DNA of 64,000 nucleotides from Georgenia_B sunbinii (lineage in GTDB: Bacteria; Actinomycetota; Actinomycetes; Actinomycetales; Actinomycetaceae): NCBI RefSeq assembly GCF_036421855.1, contig NZ_JAZGOK010000011.1, one strand, 5' to 3'. Positions 8,713 through 18,900 of this stretch are shown here, in pieces. Both the position numbers and the translations under genes were made by a program. Numbering within the stretch: the stretch's first letter is position 1; every line of letters begins with the position of its first letter. Under the pieces are notes generated by a model, which worked only from the letters and a program-made list of their open reading frames with translations, searched no databases and was not told the origin of the DNA.

Positions 8713-9044
8713 GCGAGACCACCACCAACCCGAGCCCGACGACGGCTGCGGACGTCGAGGAGGCCATGCGCGACGTCATCGACCCCGAGCTGGGGATCAA
8801 CGTCGTCGACCTCGGCCTGGTCTACGGAGTCACCGTGGACCAGCACAACAACGCGATCATCGACATGACGCTCACCTCGGCGGCGTGCCCGCTGACCGAC
8901 GTCATCGAGGACCAGTCCCACCAGGCGCTCGAGGGACTCGTGGCCGAGATGCGGATCAACTGGGTCTGGATGCCGCCGTGGGGCCCGGAGAAGATCACCC
9001 CCGACGGTCGCGAGCAGCTGCGCGCCCTCGGCTTCAACGTCTGA
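8709..9044 (+). CDS. sufT: SufT, MIP18/DUF59 family Fe-S maturation protein
   Basis: A 111-residue MIP18-like protein. It shows DPELGINVVDLGLVYGV and TSAACPLTDVI, where the cysteine is the conserved one. The family assists Fe-S cluster transfer or assembly when demand is high. It is the last gene of the suf operon. Its stop codon lies at the first unit of a repeat-rich spacer that probably ends the transcript. Confidence 0.92.
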   Translation: MSETTTNPSPTTAADVEEAMRDVIDPELGINVVDLGLVYGVTVDQHNNAIIDMTLTSAACPLTDVIEDQSHQALEGLVAEMRINWVWMPPWGPEKITPDGREQLRALGFNV

Positions 9045-9102
9045 GGACGATCCAGCCCGCCACCACGGGGATCTGCGGACAATCCAGCTCTCGACCACGG
9101 GG
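9044..9102. repeat. Two direct copies of a 27-bp element related to the dnaE2 repeat
   Basis: Positions 9044-9070 and 9076-9102 each hold an 18-mer followed by ACCACGGGG. The second 18-mer, CGGACAATCCAGCTCTCG (9076-9093), matches the first unit after dnaE2 (50241-50258) at 16 of 18 positions. The first copy matches the second less well (13 of 18). The unit is seen directly; its origin and role are unknown. Confidence 0.7.
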
Positions 9103-9200
9103 GCGTGGGGCGAGGGGCGAGCCCCCACCCCTCTTGACCACGGGGGGCGTGGGACGAGCCCCCACCCGTCTTGCCGAGAGCTGGATTCTCCACGCTCCAC
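9103..9200. repeat. Short direct and inverted repeats downstream of sufT
   Basis: A 19-bp direct repeat with one mismatch occurs at 9118-9136 and 9155-9173 (CGAGCCCCCACCCSTCTTG). An inverted copy of the 18-bp element lies at 9175-9192, 16 of 18 identical to the reverse complement of 9076-9093. Stretches such as GTGGG..CCCAC can fold into hairpins, so the region may end suf transcription. There is no T-tract. Confidence 0.6.
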
Positions 9201-9262
9201 CTCCCCGCGGGCGGTGGTGAACGGCACCGCTGGCGTCGAGGATAACGGCGTGCGCCGGGACG

Positions 9263-9268
9263 TAGACT
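9263..9268 (+). promoter_or_regulatory. Possible -10 element for the ABC-F gene
   Basis: TAGACT fits the TANNNT consensus and would give a leader of about 50 nt containing a seven-codon open reading frame. No recognisable -35 lies 17 bp upstream. Confidence 0.35.
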
Positions 9269-9304
9269 AGTGCGGCGCATCTCGCGCCCCACCACCCCCC
9301 TGTC

Positions 9305-9324
9305 ATGACTTTGAGGTCTGCCCT

Positions 9325-9328
<4 letters not shown>
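9305..9328 (+). CDS. Seven-codon upstream open reading frame (possible leader peptide)
   Basis: ATG ACT TTG AGG TCT GCC CTG TGA encodes MTLRSAL. Its TGA overlaps the GTG start of the ABC-F gene (GTGA). Several antibiotic-resistance ABC-F genes are controlled by ribosome stalling on a leader peptide, so the arrangement is suggestive. The same bases include TTGAGG, which may simply be the ribosome binding site of the ABC-F gene, and no ribosome binding site precedes this ATG. Coding status is uncertain. Confidence 0.35.
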
Positions 9329-10938
<1,610 letters not shown>

Positions 10939-10974
10939 GACGGTTCGCCCCTGCTCGAGGTCGTCCATTCGATA

Positions 10975-10993
10975 CCGAGACCGAATGTCTCGG
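10975..10993. repeat. Small perfect hairpin near the ABC-F/SURF1 convergence
   Basis: CCGAGAC, CGAAT, GTCTCGG gives a 7-bp perfect stem with a 5-nt loop. It lies 37 bp after the ABC-F stop and just before a stronger hairpin, so it may assist termination. Confidence 0.5.
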
Positions 10994-10998
10994 CGCCC

Positions 10999-11031
10999 CT
11001 TCTCGCCGAGATCAGGTATCTCGGCGAGAAG
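10999..11031. terminator. Bidirectional terminator hairpin overlapping the SURF1 stop codon
   Basis: A perfect 14-bp stem (10999-11012 with 11018-11031, CTTCTCGCCGAGAT) closes on the loop CAGGT. It sits between convergent genes. The stop and final codons of the SURF1 gene are encoded by this element. There is no long T-tract, which is usual for high-GC actinobacterial terminators. Confidence 0.75.
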
Positions 11032-11848
11032 AGACGGTGAGCTGGGCGTCGACGATGGCGTCTTCGGCGTCGGCGTCGGTGGAGCGGCGCTTCGCCGGCG
11101 CCGGTGAGCCTGCGAGGTCGGCTGCCTCGCGGCGGGCGAGGATGCCGGTACCGACGAGCGCGCCGGCGGCGAAGACCCACCACTGGAACGCGTAGGACAG
11201 GTGCGAGCCGGGATCGGTCGCCGGCCGCGGGAACTGCTGCAGCTCGGCACCGGTGGCCGAGGCGGGCAGCGGCGGCACCTCGGCGAGGAGGTAGCCGTCG
11301 AGCACCGGCAGGTCCGCCTGGACATCGGCGGCCGCGAGCACGGTCGCCGGGTCGATCCGAAACACCTGGCCGGCCGGCGCGCTGCGGGTGTCGACCGGCT
11401 CGGCCTGCCGCAACCGGCCGGTGACCGGCACCTGGCCCTGCGGGTAGGCCGGCGGGACGGTGCTCTCGCCGGCGAGCCAGCCGCGGTCGACGACGACGAG
11501 CGCCCCGCCGTCGTCGGTGGTCACCTCGAGCACCGCGAGCACCCGGGTGGAGTCCGAGCCCTCCACCGGCCGGTTGCGCAGCGTCAGCTGCTCACCGACG
11601 AACTGCCCGGTCACCTCGACCGGCAGCCACACCGTCCCCGCGGGCACCGAGCCGGGCACCTCGACCAGCGTATCGAGCGCGACCGGGGGAGCGTCGTAGT
11701 TAGTGGTGACGAGGTTGTTGGCAGCGGCACGGGACTCGTGACGGTTCCACTGCCAGCGCCCGAGCATGACGCACACCGCTGCGACGAGGATCGCGACGAG
11801 CAGGATCGTCAGCCAGCGGCGGGTGAGCAGGAAGTGGTAGCGGTTCAT
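11012..11848 (-). CDS. SURF1 family cytochrome oxidase assembly protein
   Basis: A 278-residue membrane protein. The N-terminal span (RRWLTILLVAILVAAVCVML) is followed by the SURF1 signature GRWQWNRHESR, an extracytoplasmic domain with LRNRPVEGSDSTRVLAVL and VVVDRGWL, and a C-terminal span (FQWWVFAAGALVGTGIL). SURF1 proteins help assemble aa3-type cytochrome oxidase, probably heme a insertion. The ATG at 11846-11848 overlaps the upstream small gene by 4 bp; longer in-frame starts would remove the N-terminal anchor topology. Confidence 0.93.
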   Translation of the reverse strand: MNRYHFLLTRRWLTILLVAILVAAVCVMLGRWQWNRHESRAAANNLVTTNYDAPPVALDTLVEVPGSVPAGTVWLPVEVTGQFVGEQLTLRNRPVEGSDSTRVLAVLEVTTDDGGALVVVDRGWLAGESTVPPAYPQGQVPVTGRLRQAEPVDTRSAPAGQVFRIDPATVLAAADVQADLPVLDGYLLAEVPPLPASATGAELQQFPRPATDPGSHLSYAFQWWVFAAGALVGTGILARREAADLAGSPAPAKRRSTDADAEDAIVDAQLTVSSRRDT

Positions 11849-12048
11849 GGTGCGCCGACCGGCACGACCTCCCGCAAGAAGGACCGCGCGTCGAGGAAGG
11901 ACTCGAGGTGGGCGCGGTGATCGGCACAGGCGAGCCAGGTCTTGCGACGGTCCTCGGTGTGCAGCTTGGGGTTGTTCCACCGCAGCTGCCACTCCGCCTG
12001 CTCGCGGCAGCCCTTGGCGCTGCACACGAGGTCGGCTGCATCGTTCAC
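11845..12048 (-). CDS. Small Cys/His protein cotranscribed with SURF1
   Basis: A 67-residue protein with CSAKGC near the N-terminus and CADH later, a plausible zinc site. WNNPKLHT and the C-terminal ARSFLREVVPV are shared by small actinobacterial proteins often labelled acetone carboxylase in databases, a name that looks unsupported for this size. It overlaps SURF1 and DUF3099 by 4 bp on each side, so the three genes form one operon. Function unknown. Confidence 0.8.
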   Translation of the reverse strand: MNDAADLVCSAKGCREQAEWQLRWNNPKLHTEDRRKTWLACADHRAHLESFLDARSFLREVVPVGAP

Positions 12049-12368
12049 CGCAGGTACCCACCTCTCAGGTCGACGGGCAGGGTGCCCGGCCGGTACGGCG
12101 CCGCCTCGAGCTCGGGCCGCTCCAGCAGCGTATCTGCCGGGTCGGGGCGCTCACGACCGGCGTTGGCCATCACCACCGCGATGTAGGGCAGCACGATGGC
12201 GCCGGCGACCATGGCCCAGCTGAGCCAGCCCTCGGTGACGAACGCGCCGACGATGCACAGCGTGCGGATGGTCATCGAGATGAGGTACCGGACCGTGCGG
12301 GAGTGCACCTCCTGGCTGAGCGGTCGCCCGACGGAGGTGATCGACTGCACCGTGCCCTTCTTGCCCAC
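12045..12368 (-). CDS. DUF3099 family membrane protein
   Basis: A 107-residue protein with two adjacent membrane segments (about residues 27-70) and charged ends; the sequence fits DUF3099. It opens MGKKGTVQSITSVGRPLSQE. The GTG start at 12366-12368 is supported by TAACCT exactly 6 nt upstream, so it is probably leaderless and is the first gene of the SURF1 operon. It is divergent from fabG. Function unknown. Confidence 0.85.
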   Translation of the reverse strand: MGKKGTVQSITSVGRPLSQEVHSRTVRYLISMTIRTLCIVGAFVTEGWLSWAMVAGAIVLPYIAVVMANAGRERPDPADTLLERPELEAAPYRPGTLPVDLRGGYLR

Positions 12369-12374
12369 GATCTG

Positions 12375-12380
12375 AGGTTA
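12375..12380 (-). promoter_or_regulatory. -10 element of the DUF3099-SURF1 operon (leaderless)
   Basis: On the minus strand this reads TAACCT, ends 6 nt before the GTG start, and fits TANNNT. No clear -35 was found. Confidence 0.5.
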
Positions 12381-12454
12381 ACCCCGCGAGGCCTGCCGCG
12401 TCGTCCCGCCCGGTCGGCTACCGTGCCCTGGGACCAGAACAGCAGGAGGACACC

Positions 12455-13177
12455 GTGACCGACATCGAGACGACACCGCGCAGCGTGCTCGTCACCGGAG
12501 CGACGCGTGGCATCGGTCGGGCGATCGCCGAGGCGTTCGTCGCCGCGGGGGACCGCGTCGCCACCATCTACCGTGGCGGCGAGCTGCCCGACGGCGTGCT
12601 CGGCGTGATCGGCGACATGCGCGACACCGCCGCCGTCGACAGCGCCGTCACCGAGATCGAGGCTGCCCACGGCCCCGTCGAGGTGCTGGTCGCCAACGCC
12701 GGGATGAACCGGGACACTCTCCTCATGCGGATGTCCGACGAGGACTTCACCGAGGTCCTCGACGTCAACCTCACCGGGGTGTTCCGCTGCGTGCGCCGGG
12801 TGAGCAAGGGCATGATCCGCAAGCGCTCCGGCCGCATCGTCCTCATGGGCTCGGTCGTCGGGCTCTACGGCAACGCCGGCCAGGTCAACTACTCCGCCTC
12901 CAAGGCGGCGCTGGTCGGCATGGCGCGCTCCATCACCCGCGAGCTGGGCTCGCGGGGCATCACCGCCAACGTCGTCGCGCCGGGCTTCATCGACACCGAC
13001 ATGACCCAGGCGATGTCCGAGGCCAGCCAACGCTCGCTGCGCGACGCGATCCCCGCCGGCCGGCTCGGCCACGTGAGCGACATCGTCGGAACCGTCCAGT
13101 ACCTCGCCTCGCCCGCCGCCTCCTACGTCACCGGCGCGGTCATCCCGGTCGACGGCGGCCTCGGCATGGGCCACTGA
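12455..13177 (+). CDS. fabG: 3-oxoacyl-[ACP] reductase (FabG/MabA)
   Basis: A 240-residue short-chain dehydrogenase that reduces beta-ketoacyl-ACP with NADPH in type II fatty acid synthesis. It has the cofactor motif GATRGIGRAIAE, NAGM, the catalytic serine in MGSVVGLYGNAGQ and the YSASK catalytic Tyr-Lys. It ends LGMGH, like mycobacterial MabA. GTG start after AGGAGGA. It lies 29 bp upstream of the enoyl reductase gene, the same order as mabA-inhA in M. tuberculosis. Confidence 0.95.
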   Translation: MTDIETTPRSVLVTGATRGIGRAIAEAFVAAGDRVATIYRGGELPDGVLGVIGDMRDTAAVDSAVTEIEAAHGPVEVLVANAGMNRDTLLMRMSDEDFTEVLDVNLTGVFRCVRRVSKGMIRKRSGRIVLMGSVVGLYGNAGQVNYSASKAALVGMARSITRELGSRGITANVVAPGFIDTDMTQAMSEASQRSLRDAIPAGRLGHVSDIVGTVQYLASPAASYVTGAVIPVDGGLGMGH

Positions 13178-13206
13178 CCCACCACTACTAGGAGACAACA
13201 CTCATC

Positions 13207-13974
13207 ATGGGACTTCTCGACGGCAAGACCCTGCTGGTCACCGGGGTGCTCAAGGACAACTCGATCGCCTTCCAGGTGGCACGGCTGGCCCAGCAGGAGG
13301 GCGCGACCGTCATCCTCACCTCCTTCGGCCGCCAGCTGCGCCTCACCCAGGTCACGGCCCGCCGGCTGCCGGTCGAGGCACCCGTCGTCGAGCTGGACGT
13401 GACGAACGCCGAGGACCTCGCCGCGCTGCCGGAGCGGGTCCGCGAGCACGCCGACCACCTCGACGGCGTCGTGCACTCCATCGGCTTCGCCCCGCAGTCC
13501 GTCATGGGCGGCAACTTCCTCGGGGCCGAGTGGCCCGACGTCGCCACCGCCCTGGAGGTCTCCGCCTTCTCGCTGAAGTCGCTCGCGGTGGCCGCCCAGC
13601 CGCTGCTGACCAAGGGCTCGGGGATCGTCGGCCTCACCTTCGACGCTTCCTTCGCGTGGCCGGTCTACGACTGGATGGGCGTGGCCAAGGCGGCCTTCGA
13701 GTCCACCGCTCGCTACCTCGCGCGCGACCTCGGCCCCGAGGGCATCCGGGTCAACCTCGTCTCCGCCGGCCCCATCCGCACCACCGCCGCCACCTCCATC
13801 CCCGGGTTCAACCAGATGGAGGACACCTGGGACGAGCGCGCGCCGCTCGGCTGGGACGTCAAGGACGCCGAGCCGACCGCCCGCGCCGTCGTCGCGCTGT
13901 GCTCGGACTGGTTCCCGGCCACCACCGCCGAGATCGTCCACGTCGACGGCGGCGTGCACGCGATGGGCCAGTAG
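13207..13974 (+). CDS. fabI: Enoyl-[ACP] reductase (InhA/FabI type)
   Basis: A 255-residue NADH-dependent enoyl-ACP reductase that catalyses the last step of each elongation cycle. It opens MGLLDGKTLLVTGVLKDNSIA, close to InhA. The catalytic Tyr and Lys lie in YDWMGVAKAAFES with the Tyr-X6-Lys spacing. SIGFAP and SAGPIRT are also conserved. It is the target family of isoniazid and triclosan. Its TAG overlaps the GTG start of the next gene by one base. Confidence 0.95.
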   Translation: MGLLDGKTLLVTGVLKDNSIAFQVARLAQQEGATVILTSFGRQLRLTQVTARRLPVEAPVVELDVTNAEDLAALPERVREHADHLDGVVHSIGFAPQSVMGGNFLGAEWPDVATALEVSAFSLKSLAVAAQPLLTKGSGIVGLTFDASFAWPVYDWMGVAKAAFESTARYLARDLGPEGIRVNLVSAGPIRTTAATSIPGFNQMEDTWDERAPLGWDVKDAEPTARAVVALCSDWFPATTAEIVHVDGGVHAMGQ

Positions 13975-14486
13975 TGGCGGGCACCAACCGCACCCTCGTG
14001 GTGCTGCGCCATGCGACGGCGGAGCCCGAGGGGGACCTCGGCGACGCCCAGCGGCCGCTGTCGGGCCGTGGCCGTCAGCAGGCCGGCGAGATCGGCCGGC
14101 TGCTCGCCGAGCAGCTGGGCGGCTTCGACGTGGTGCTGGTGTCTGCGGCGCTACGGACGACCGAGACCGCCAAGCTGGTGACCGCGGCGTTGCCGGACCG
14201 GCCCGAGCCGCAGGTCCGCCGCGAGCTCTACGGCGCCGGCCCGCGTCAGGTGCTCGAGCTGCTCGCCGAGCTGCCCGCGGACGCCGCGCGGGTGCTGATC
14301 ATCGGCCACGAGCCGACGATGTCCTCGTTGGCCGCGCTGCTCGGCGGCACGAAGGACCCGCTCACCGCCCAGGTGAGCTTCGGGATCGGCACCGGCAACG
14401 CCGTCGTCATCGACGTCCCGGTCGGCTGGGACGAGCTCGGCCGGGGGGCGGCGCAGCTGCGCGCGGTCCTCGGCCCTCAGGGGTAG
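13974..14486 (+). CDS. SixA-like histidine phosphatase family protein
   Basis: A 170-residue phosphoglycerate-mutase-fold enzyme. The catalytic histidine lies in the shortened motif LRHATAE near the N-terminus, and the second catalytic histidine in IIGHEPTMSS. SixA members remove phosphate from phosphohistidine proteins, but substrates in actinobacteria are not defined. The GTG start overlaps the fabI stop (TAGTG), so translation is coupled to fabI. Downstream it converges on serB with 7 bp between stops. Confidence 0.88.
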   Translation: MAGTNRTLVVLRHATAEPEGDLGDAQRPLSGRGRQQAGEIGRLLAEQLGGFDVVLVSAALRTTETAKLVTAALPDRPEPQVRRELYGAGPRQVLELLAELPADAARVLIIGHEPTMSSLAALLGGTKDPLTAQVSFGIGTGNAVVIDVPVGWDELGRGAAQLRAVLGPQG

Positions 14487-14493
14487 CCGCCGG

Positions 14494-15396
<903 letters not shown>

Positions 15397-15402
15397 CCGG
15401 CC

Positions 15403-15408
15403 AGCGTA
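15403..15408 (-). promoter_or_regulatory. -10 element of serB (leaderless)
   Basis: TACGCT on the minus strand ends exactly 6 nt before the GTG start of serB. No convincing -35. Confidence 0.5.
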
Positions 15409-15428
15409 CGGGCCGCCGTGACGGGCGG

Positions 15429-15457
15429 CCGCGGTGCCCGGGGGCCGGACACCGCGG
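15429..15457. terminator. Hairpin after glgC
   Basis: CCGCGGTG at 15429-15436 pairs with CACCGCGG at 15450-15457, with an inner GC-rich loop. It lies just past the glgC stop on the minus strand, without a T-tract. Confidence 0.5.
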
Positions 15458-15464
15458 CGCCGCG

Positions 15465-16706
15465 TCAGCGGGTCACGTGCGTGCCCTTGGGGACGACGGT
15501 GATGCCGGACTCGGTGACCGTGAAGCCGCGCTCCCGGTCCCGCTCCTCGTCCACGCCGACCTGCGCGCCGTCGTCGATGCGGACGTTCTTGTCGACGATC
15601 GCCCGGTCGATGGTCGCGTTGCGGCCGACCTCGACGTCGTTGAAGACCACCGAGTCGCGCACCGAGGACCACGAGTTCACCCGGGTGCCGGGGGAGAGCA
15701 CCGAGCCGATGACCTCGCCGCCGGAGACGATGACGCCGGGGGAGACCAGCGAGTCCAGCGCGTGCCCCAGCCGCTCGCGGTGGCCGTAGACGAACTTCGC
15801 CGGCGGCTGGCCCGGGTTGCCGGTGAACAGCGGCCAGTCGTTGTTGTAGAGGTTGAACTCCGGCGTCACCGAGATGAGGTCCTGGTGGGCGTCGTAGTAG
15901 GCGTCGACGGTCCCGACGTCGCGCCAGTACCGGTGGTCGCTGCCGGAGTCGCCCGGCACGATGTTGTCCTTGAAGTCGTGGACACCGGCGAGCCCCCGCT
16001 CGACGAACCAGGGGACGATGCTGCCGCCCATGTCGTGCTTGGAGATGGGGTCCAGGCTGTCGACACGCAGCGCCTCGACGAGGGCCTCGGTGGTGAGCAC
16101 GTAGTTGCCCATCGAGGCGAGCACCTCGTCAGGGGAGTCCGCCAGGCCCTGGACATCGGTCGGCTTCTCGAGGAACTCACGGATCTTGCGGTTGTCGGAG
16201 GGGTCGACGTCGATGACACCGAGCTGGTCGGCGAGACCGATCGGCTGCCGGATCCCGGCGACGGTGAGCGCGGCACCGGTCTCCAGGTGCTGGTCCACCA
16301 TCTGCGAGAAGTCCATCCGGTAGATGTTGTCCGCACCGACGATCACGACGATGTCGGGCTGCTCGTCGTCGATGAGGTTGAGGGACTGGTAGATGGCGTC
16401 GGCGCTGCCGAGGAACCAGTGCTTGCCCATGCGCTGCTGGGCGGGGACCGGGGCCACGTAGTTGCCGAGGTGGGTCGACAGCCGCCACGTCTTGGCGATG
16501 TGGCGGTCGAGGCTGTGCGACTTGTACTGGGTGAGGACGACCACCCGGAGGTAGCCGGAGTTGACGATGTTCGAGAGGGCGAAGTCGATGAGGCGGTAGA
16601 TCCCACCGAACGGCACCGCCGGTTTTGCGCGTTCGTGAGTGAGGGGCATCAGACGTTTGCCCTCGCCGCCGGCGAGGACGATTGCGAGAACTCGTGGAGC
16701 AGCCAT
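15465..16706 (-). CDS. glgC: Glucose-1-phosphate adenylyltransferase (ADP-glucose pyrophosphorylase)
   Basis: A 413-residue enzyme that makes ADP-glucose from glucose-1-phosphate and ATP, the committed step of glycogen and alpha-glucan synthesis. It shows the N-terminal nucleotide site GGEGKRLMPLT, KPAVPFGG and WFLGSADAIYQ. The C-terminal left-handed helix domain (SPGVIVSGGEVIGSVLSPG) follows. The ATG is preceded by TAGGCT 6 nt upstream. It is divergent from glgA. Confidence 0.96.
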   Translation of the reverse strand: MAAPRVLAIVLAGGEGKRLMPLTHERAKPAVPFGGIYRLIDFALSNIVNSGYLRVVVLTQYKSHSLDRHIAKTWRLSTHLGNYVAPVPAQQRMGKHWFLGSADAIYQSLNLIDDEQPDIVVIVGADNIYRMDFSQMVDQHLETGAALTVAGIRQPIGLADQLGVIDVDPSDNRKIREFLEKPTDVQGLADSPDEVLASMGNYVLTTEALVEALRVDSLDPISKHDMGGSIVPWFVERGLAGVHDFKDNIVPGDSGSDHRYWRDVGTVDAYYDAHQDLISVTPEFNLYNNDWPLFTGNPGQPPAKFVYGHRERLGHALDSLVSPGVIVSGGEVIGSVLSPGTRVNSWSSVRDSVVFNDVEVGRNATIDRAIVDKNVRIDDGAQVGVDEERDRERGFTVTESGITVVPKGTHVTR

Positions 16707-16712
16707 GCCCGA

Positions 16713-16718
16713 AGCCTA
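16713..16718 (-). promoter_or_regulatory. -10 element of glgC (leaderless)
   Basis: TAGGCT on the minus strand ends exactly 6 nt before the glgC ATG and fits TANNNT. It lies within the 68-bp divergent space shared with glgA. Confidence 0.55.
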
Positions 16719-16774
16719 GGACTGGTTAGATGGCTCCGCAGACCTTTCATGCTTTCCGAGCGAGGAGTCTCCCC

Positions 16775-18007
16775 GTGCGCGTCGATATGCTCACCCGTGA
16801 ATATCCCCCGAACATCTACGGCGGGGCAGGTGTGCACGTGGCGGAGTTGGCCGCGGTGCTGCGTGACCGTGCCGACGTCCGGGTCCACTGCTTCGACGGT
16901 CCGCGGCCCCCCGGGCAGCCGGGTGGCGAGCCCGGGGTGACCGGGTACGACGAGCCGGCCACGCTGGCCCAGGCCAACCCGGCGCTGCGGACCTTCGGCG
17001 TCGACCTCGCGATGGCCGACGCCGTCGCCGGTACCGACCTCATCCACTCCCACACCTGGTACGCCGTGCTCGGCGGGCACCTCGGGGGGCTGCTCCACGG
17101 CGTCCCGCACATGATCTCGGCGCACTCCCTCGAGCCGCTGCGGCCATGGAAGGCCGAGCAGCTCGGTGGCGGGTACGCGCTGTCGTCGTGGGCCGAGCGC
17201 ACCGCCTACGAGGGCGCCGACGGCATCATCGCGGTCAGCGGCGGCATGCGGGACGACATCCTGCGGTCCTACCCGGCGGTCGACCCGGGCCGGGTGCACG
17301 TCGTCCACAACGGCATCGACCTCGACGGCTGGGCGCGCCCCACCGGCGAGGAGGCCGAGCGGGGCCGGCGGGTGGTGCAGGAGCTGGGCATCGACCCCGA
17401 CCGGCCGTCAATCGTGTTCGTCGGCCGGATCACCCGCCAGAAGGGCCTGCCGCACCTGCTGCGCGCCGCCCGTGGGCTGCCCGACGACGTCCAGCTCGTG
17501 CTCGTCGCCGGCGCACCGGACACCCCCGAGCTCGCCGAGGAGGTCAAGGGCCTCGTCGCCACGCTGCGCGAGCAGCGCGACGGCGTCGTGTGGATCGACG
17601 AGATGCTCTCCCGGCAGGACCTCGTCGCGGTGCTGGCGGCCGGCACGCTGTTCGTCTGCCCGTCGGTCTACGAGCCGCTCGGCATCGTCAACCTCGAGGC
17701 GATGGCCGTCGGGCTGCCGGTCGTCGCCTCGGCCACCGGCGGTATCCCGGAGGTCGTCGACGACGGCGTCACCGGCACCCTGGTGCCCATCGACCAGGTC
17801 GACGACGGCACCGGCACCCCCACCGACCCCGACGTCTTCGAGGCCGACCTGCTGCGGGCGATGACCGAGATGGTGTCCGACCCGGCCCGGGCCGCCGAGA
17901 TGGGGCGGGCCGCCCGCACGCGCGTCGAGGACCACTTCGCGTGGACCGCGATCGCCGAGCGGACCCTCGACGTCTACCGCGCCGTGCTCGAGGGGCGCCG
18001 GTCGTGA
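16775..18007 (+). CDS. glgA: GT4 glycogen synthase family, GlgM type
   Basis: A 410-residue GT4 glycosyltransferase. It opens RVDMLTREYPPNIYGGAGVH, the form of the mycobacterial Rv1212c protein, shown to act as GlgM (ADP-glucose plus glucose-1-phosphate to maltose-1-phosphate). Nucleotide-sugar residues are in VFVGRITRQKGLPHLL and SVYEPLGIVNLEAMA. I chose the GTG at 16775 for its GAGGAG ribosome binding site; longer in-frame starts exist. Divergence from glgC matches the mycobacterial order. Whether it elongates glycogen or makes maltose-1-phosphate cannot be settled from sequence. Confidence 0.9.
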   Translation: MRVDMLTREYPPNIYGGAGVHVAELAAVLRDRADVRVHCFDGPRPPGQPGGEPGVTGYDEPATLAQANPALRTFGVDLAMADAVAGTDLIHSHTWYAVLGGHLGGLLHGVPHMISAHSLEPLRPWKAEQLGGGYALSSWAERTAYEGADGIIAVSGGMRDDILRSYPAVDPGRVHVVHNGIDLDGWARPTGEEAERGRRVVQELGIDPDRPSIVFVGRITRQKGLPHLLRAARGLPDDVQLVLVAGAPDTPELAEEVKGLVATLREQRDGVVWIDEMLSRQDLVAVLAAGTLFVCPSVYEPLGIVNLEAMAVGLPVVASATGGIPEVVDDGVTGTLVPIDQVDDGTGTPTDPDVFEADLLRAMTEMVSDPARAAEMGRAARTRVEDHFAWTAIAERTLDVYRAVLEGRRS

Positions 18008-18014
18008 CGCCGGC

Positions 18015-18851
18015 CTAGACGCCGTGCGCGGGGTGCTGGACGCTCGCGGCGGCCAGTGCCCCGCGGGCGACGTCGCGCAGCTCGGCCAGCGCGCGAGCAC
18101 GGGCGCCGCTCTGCGCCGCCGCGACCGCCCCGCCGTCGTCATCCTCGGCGAGCTCGGCGAGCGCGAGCAGCCGGGCCGCCCGGACGACGACCTCCACCCG
18201 CGGGCCGTCGAGCCCGGGCGGCAGCAGGCCGCGCGGCAGCTCGCTGCGCAGCACCTGGGCGGCGAGCGCCGCGCCGTCCCCGCCGCCGGGCGCGAGGTCG
18301 AGGTCGGTGAAGGTGTCGAGCGCGCCGTGGAGCGCCGCGGCGATGTCCTGGCGGGCCTGGCGCAGCGAGCCGACGAGGCCGAGCAGGGTGGGCACCGGAC
18401 GCTCCGCGAACGGCAGCCGGGACAGCTGCCACCGCACGAGGGTGCCCGGCTCCAGCGCGGTGCCGAACGCCTCGACCTGCGGGACCAGCGCCCACGAGCC
18501 GCCCTCGGTGCGCAGCAGCAGGCACTGCTCGGCCTCGAGCGCATCGAGCAGCGCCACCCCGGGGACACCGGCGGCGCGCCCCGGCACGGGCAGCACCGCG
18601 CCGACGTCGAGCACCACCTGGTCGGCGACCGCGTCGAGGACCTCCCGGACCGACCGGTGGCCGCCGTCGGCGTCGTCGACCACGTGGGTCTCGCTGCCGA
18701 CGACGGCGCGCAACGCGGCCTCGACCGCCGCCGCCCGGTCCGGGCCGGGCGTCGAGCGCGCCCACCCCGAGGACCGGGTCGGCGGCGGTGCGGTCAGCGT
18801 GGGGAGCCAGAGGGCGCCCAGCACGGCGTAAGGGATGACGAGATCGGCCAC
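18015..18851 (-). CDS. Hypothetical actinobacterial protein
   Basis: A 278-residue soluble, Ala/Leu-rich protein with no motif I recognise. The start MADLVIPYAVLGALWLP could be hydrophobic packing or a weak membrane segment. The rest is mixed alpha/beta with acidic patches (AELAEDDDGG). The GTG at 18849-18851 is supported by TACGGT exactly 6 nt upstream. It is divergent from an ABC ATPase gene, and both look leaderless. Its 3' end meets the glgA stop 7 bp away. Confidence 0.65.
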   Translation of the reverse strand: MADLVIPYAVLGALWLPTLTAPPPTRSSGWARSTPGPDRAAAVEAALRAVVGSETHVVDDADGGHRSVREVLDAVADQVVLDVGAVLPVPGRAAGVPGVALLDALEAEQCLLLRTEGGSWALVPQVEAFGTALEPGTLVRWQLSRLPFAERPVPTLLGLVGSLRQARQDIAAALHGALDTFTDLDLAPGGGDGAALAAQVLRSELPRGLLPPGLDGPRVEVVVRAARLLALAELAEDDDGGAVAAAQSGARARALAELRDVARGALAAASVQHPAHGV

Positions 18852-18857
18852 ACCTCC

Positions 18858-18894
18858 ACCGTAGACGCGTACGGAGGAGTCCTGCCGATAGGGT
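18858..18894. promoter_or_regulatory. Second divergent leaderless promoter pair
   Basis: Minus-strand TACGGT at 18858-18863 ends 6 nt before the GTG at 18851. Plus-strand TAGGGT at 18889-18894 ends 6 nt before the ATG at 18901. Both fit TANNNT. No clear -35 boxes. Confidence 0.55.
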
Positions 18895-18900
18895 CAGGGC

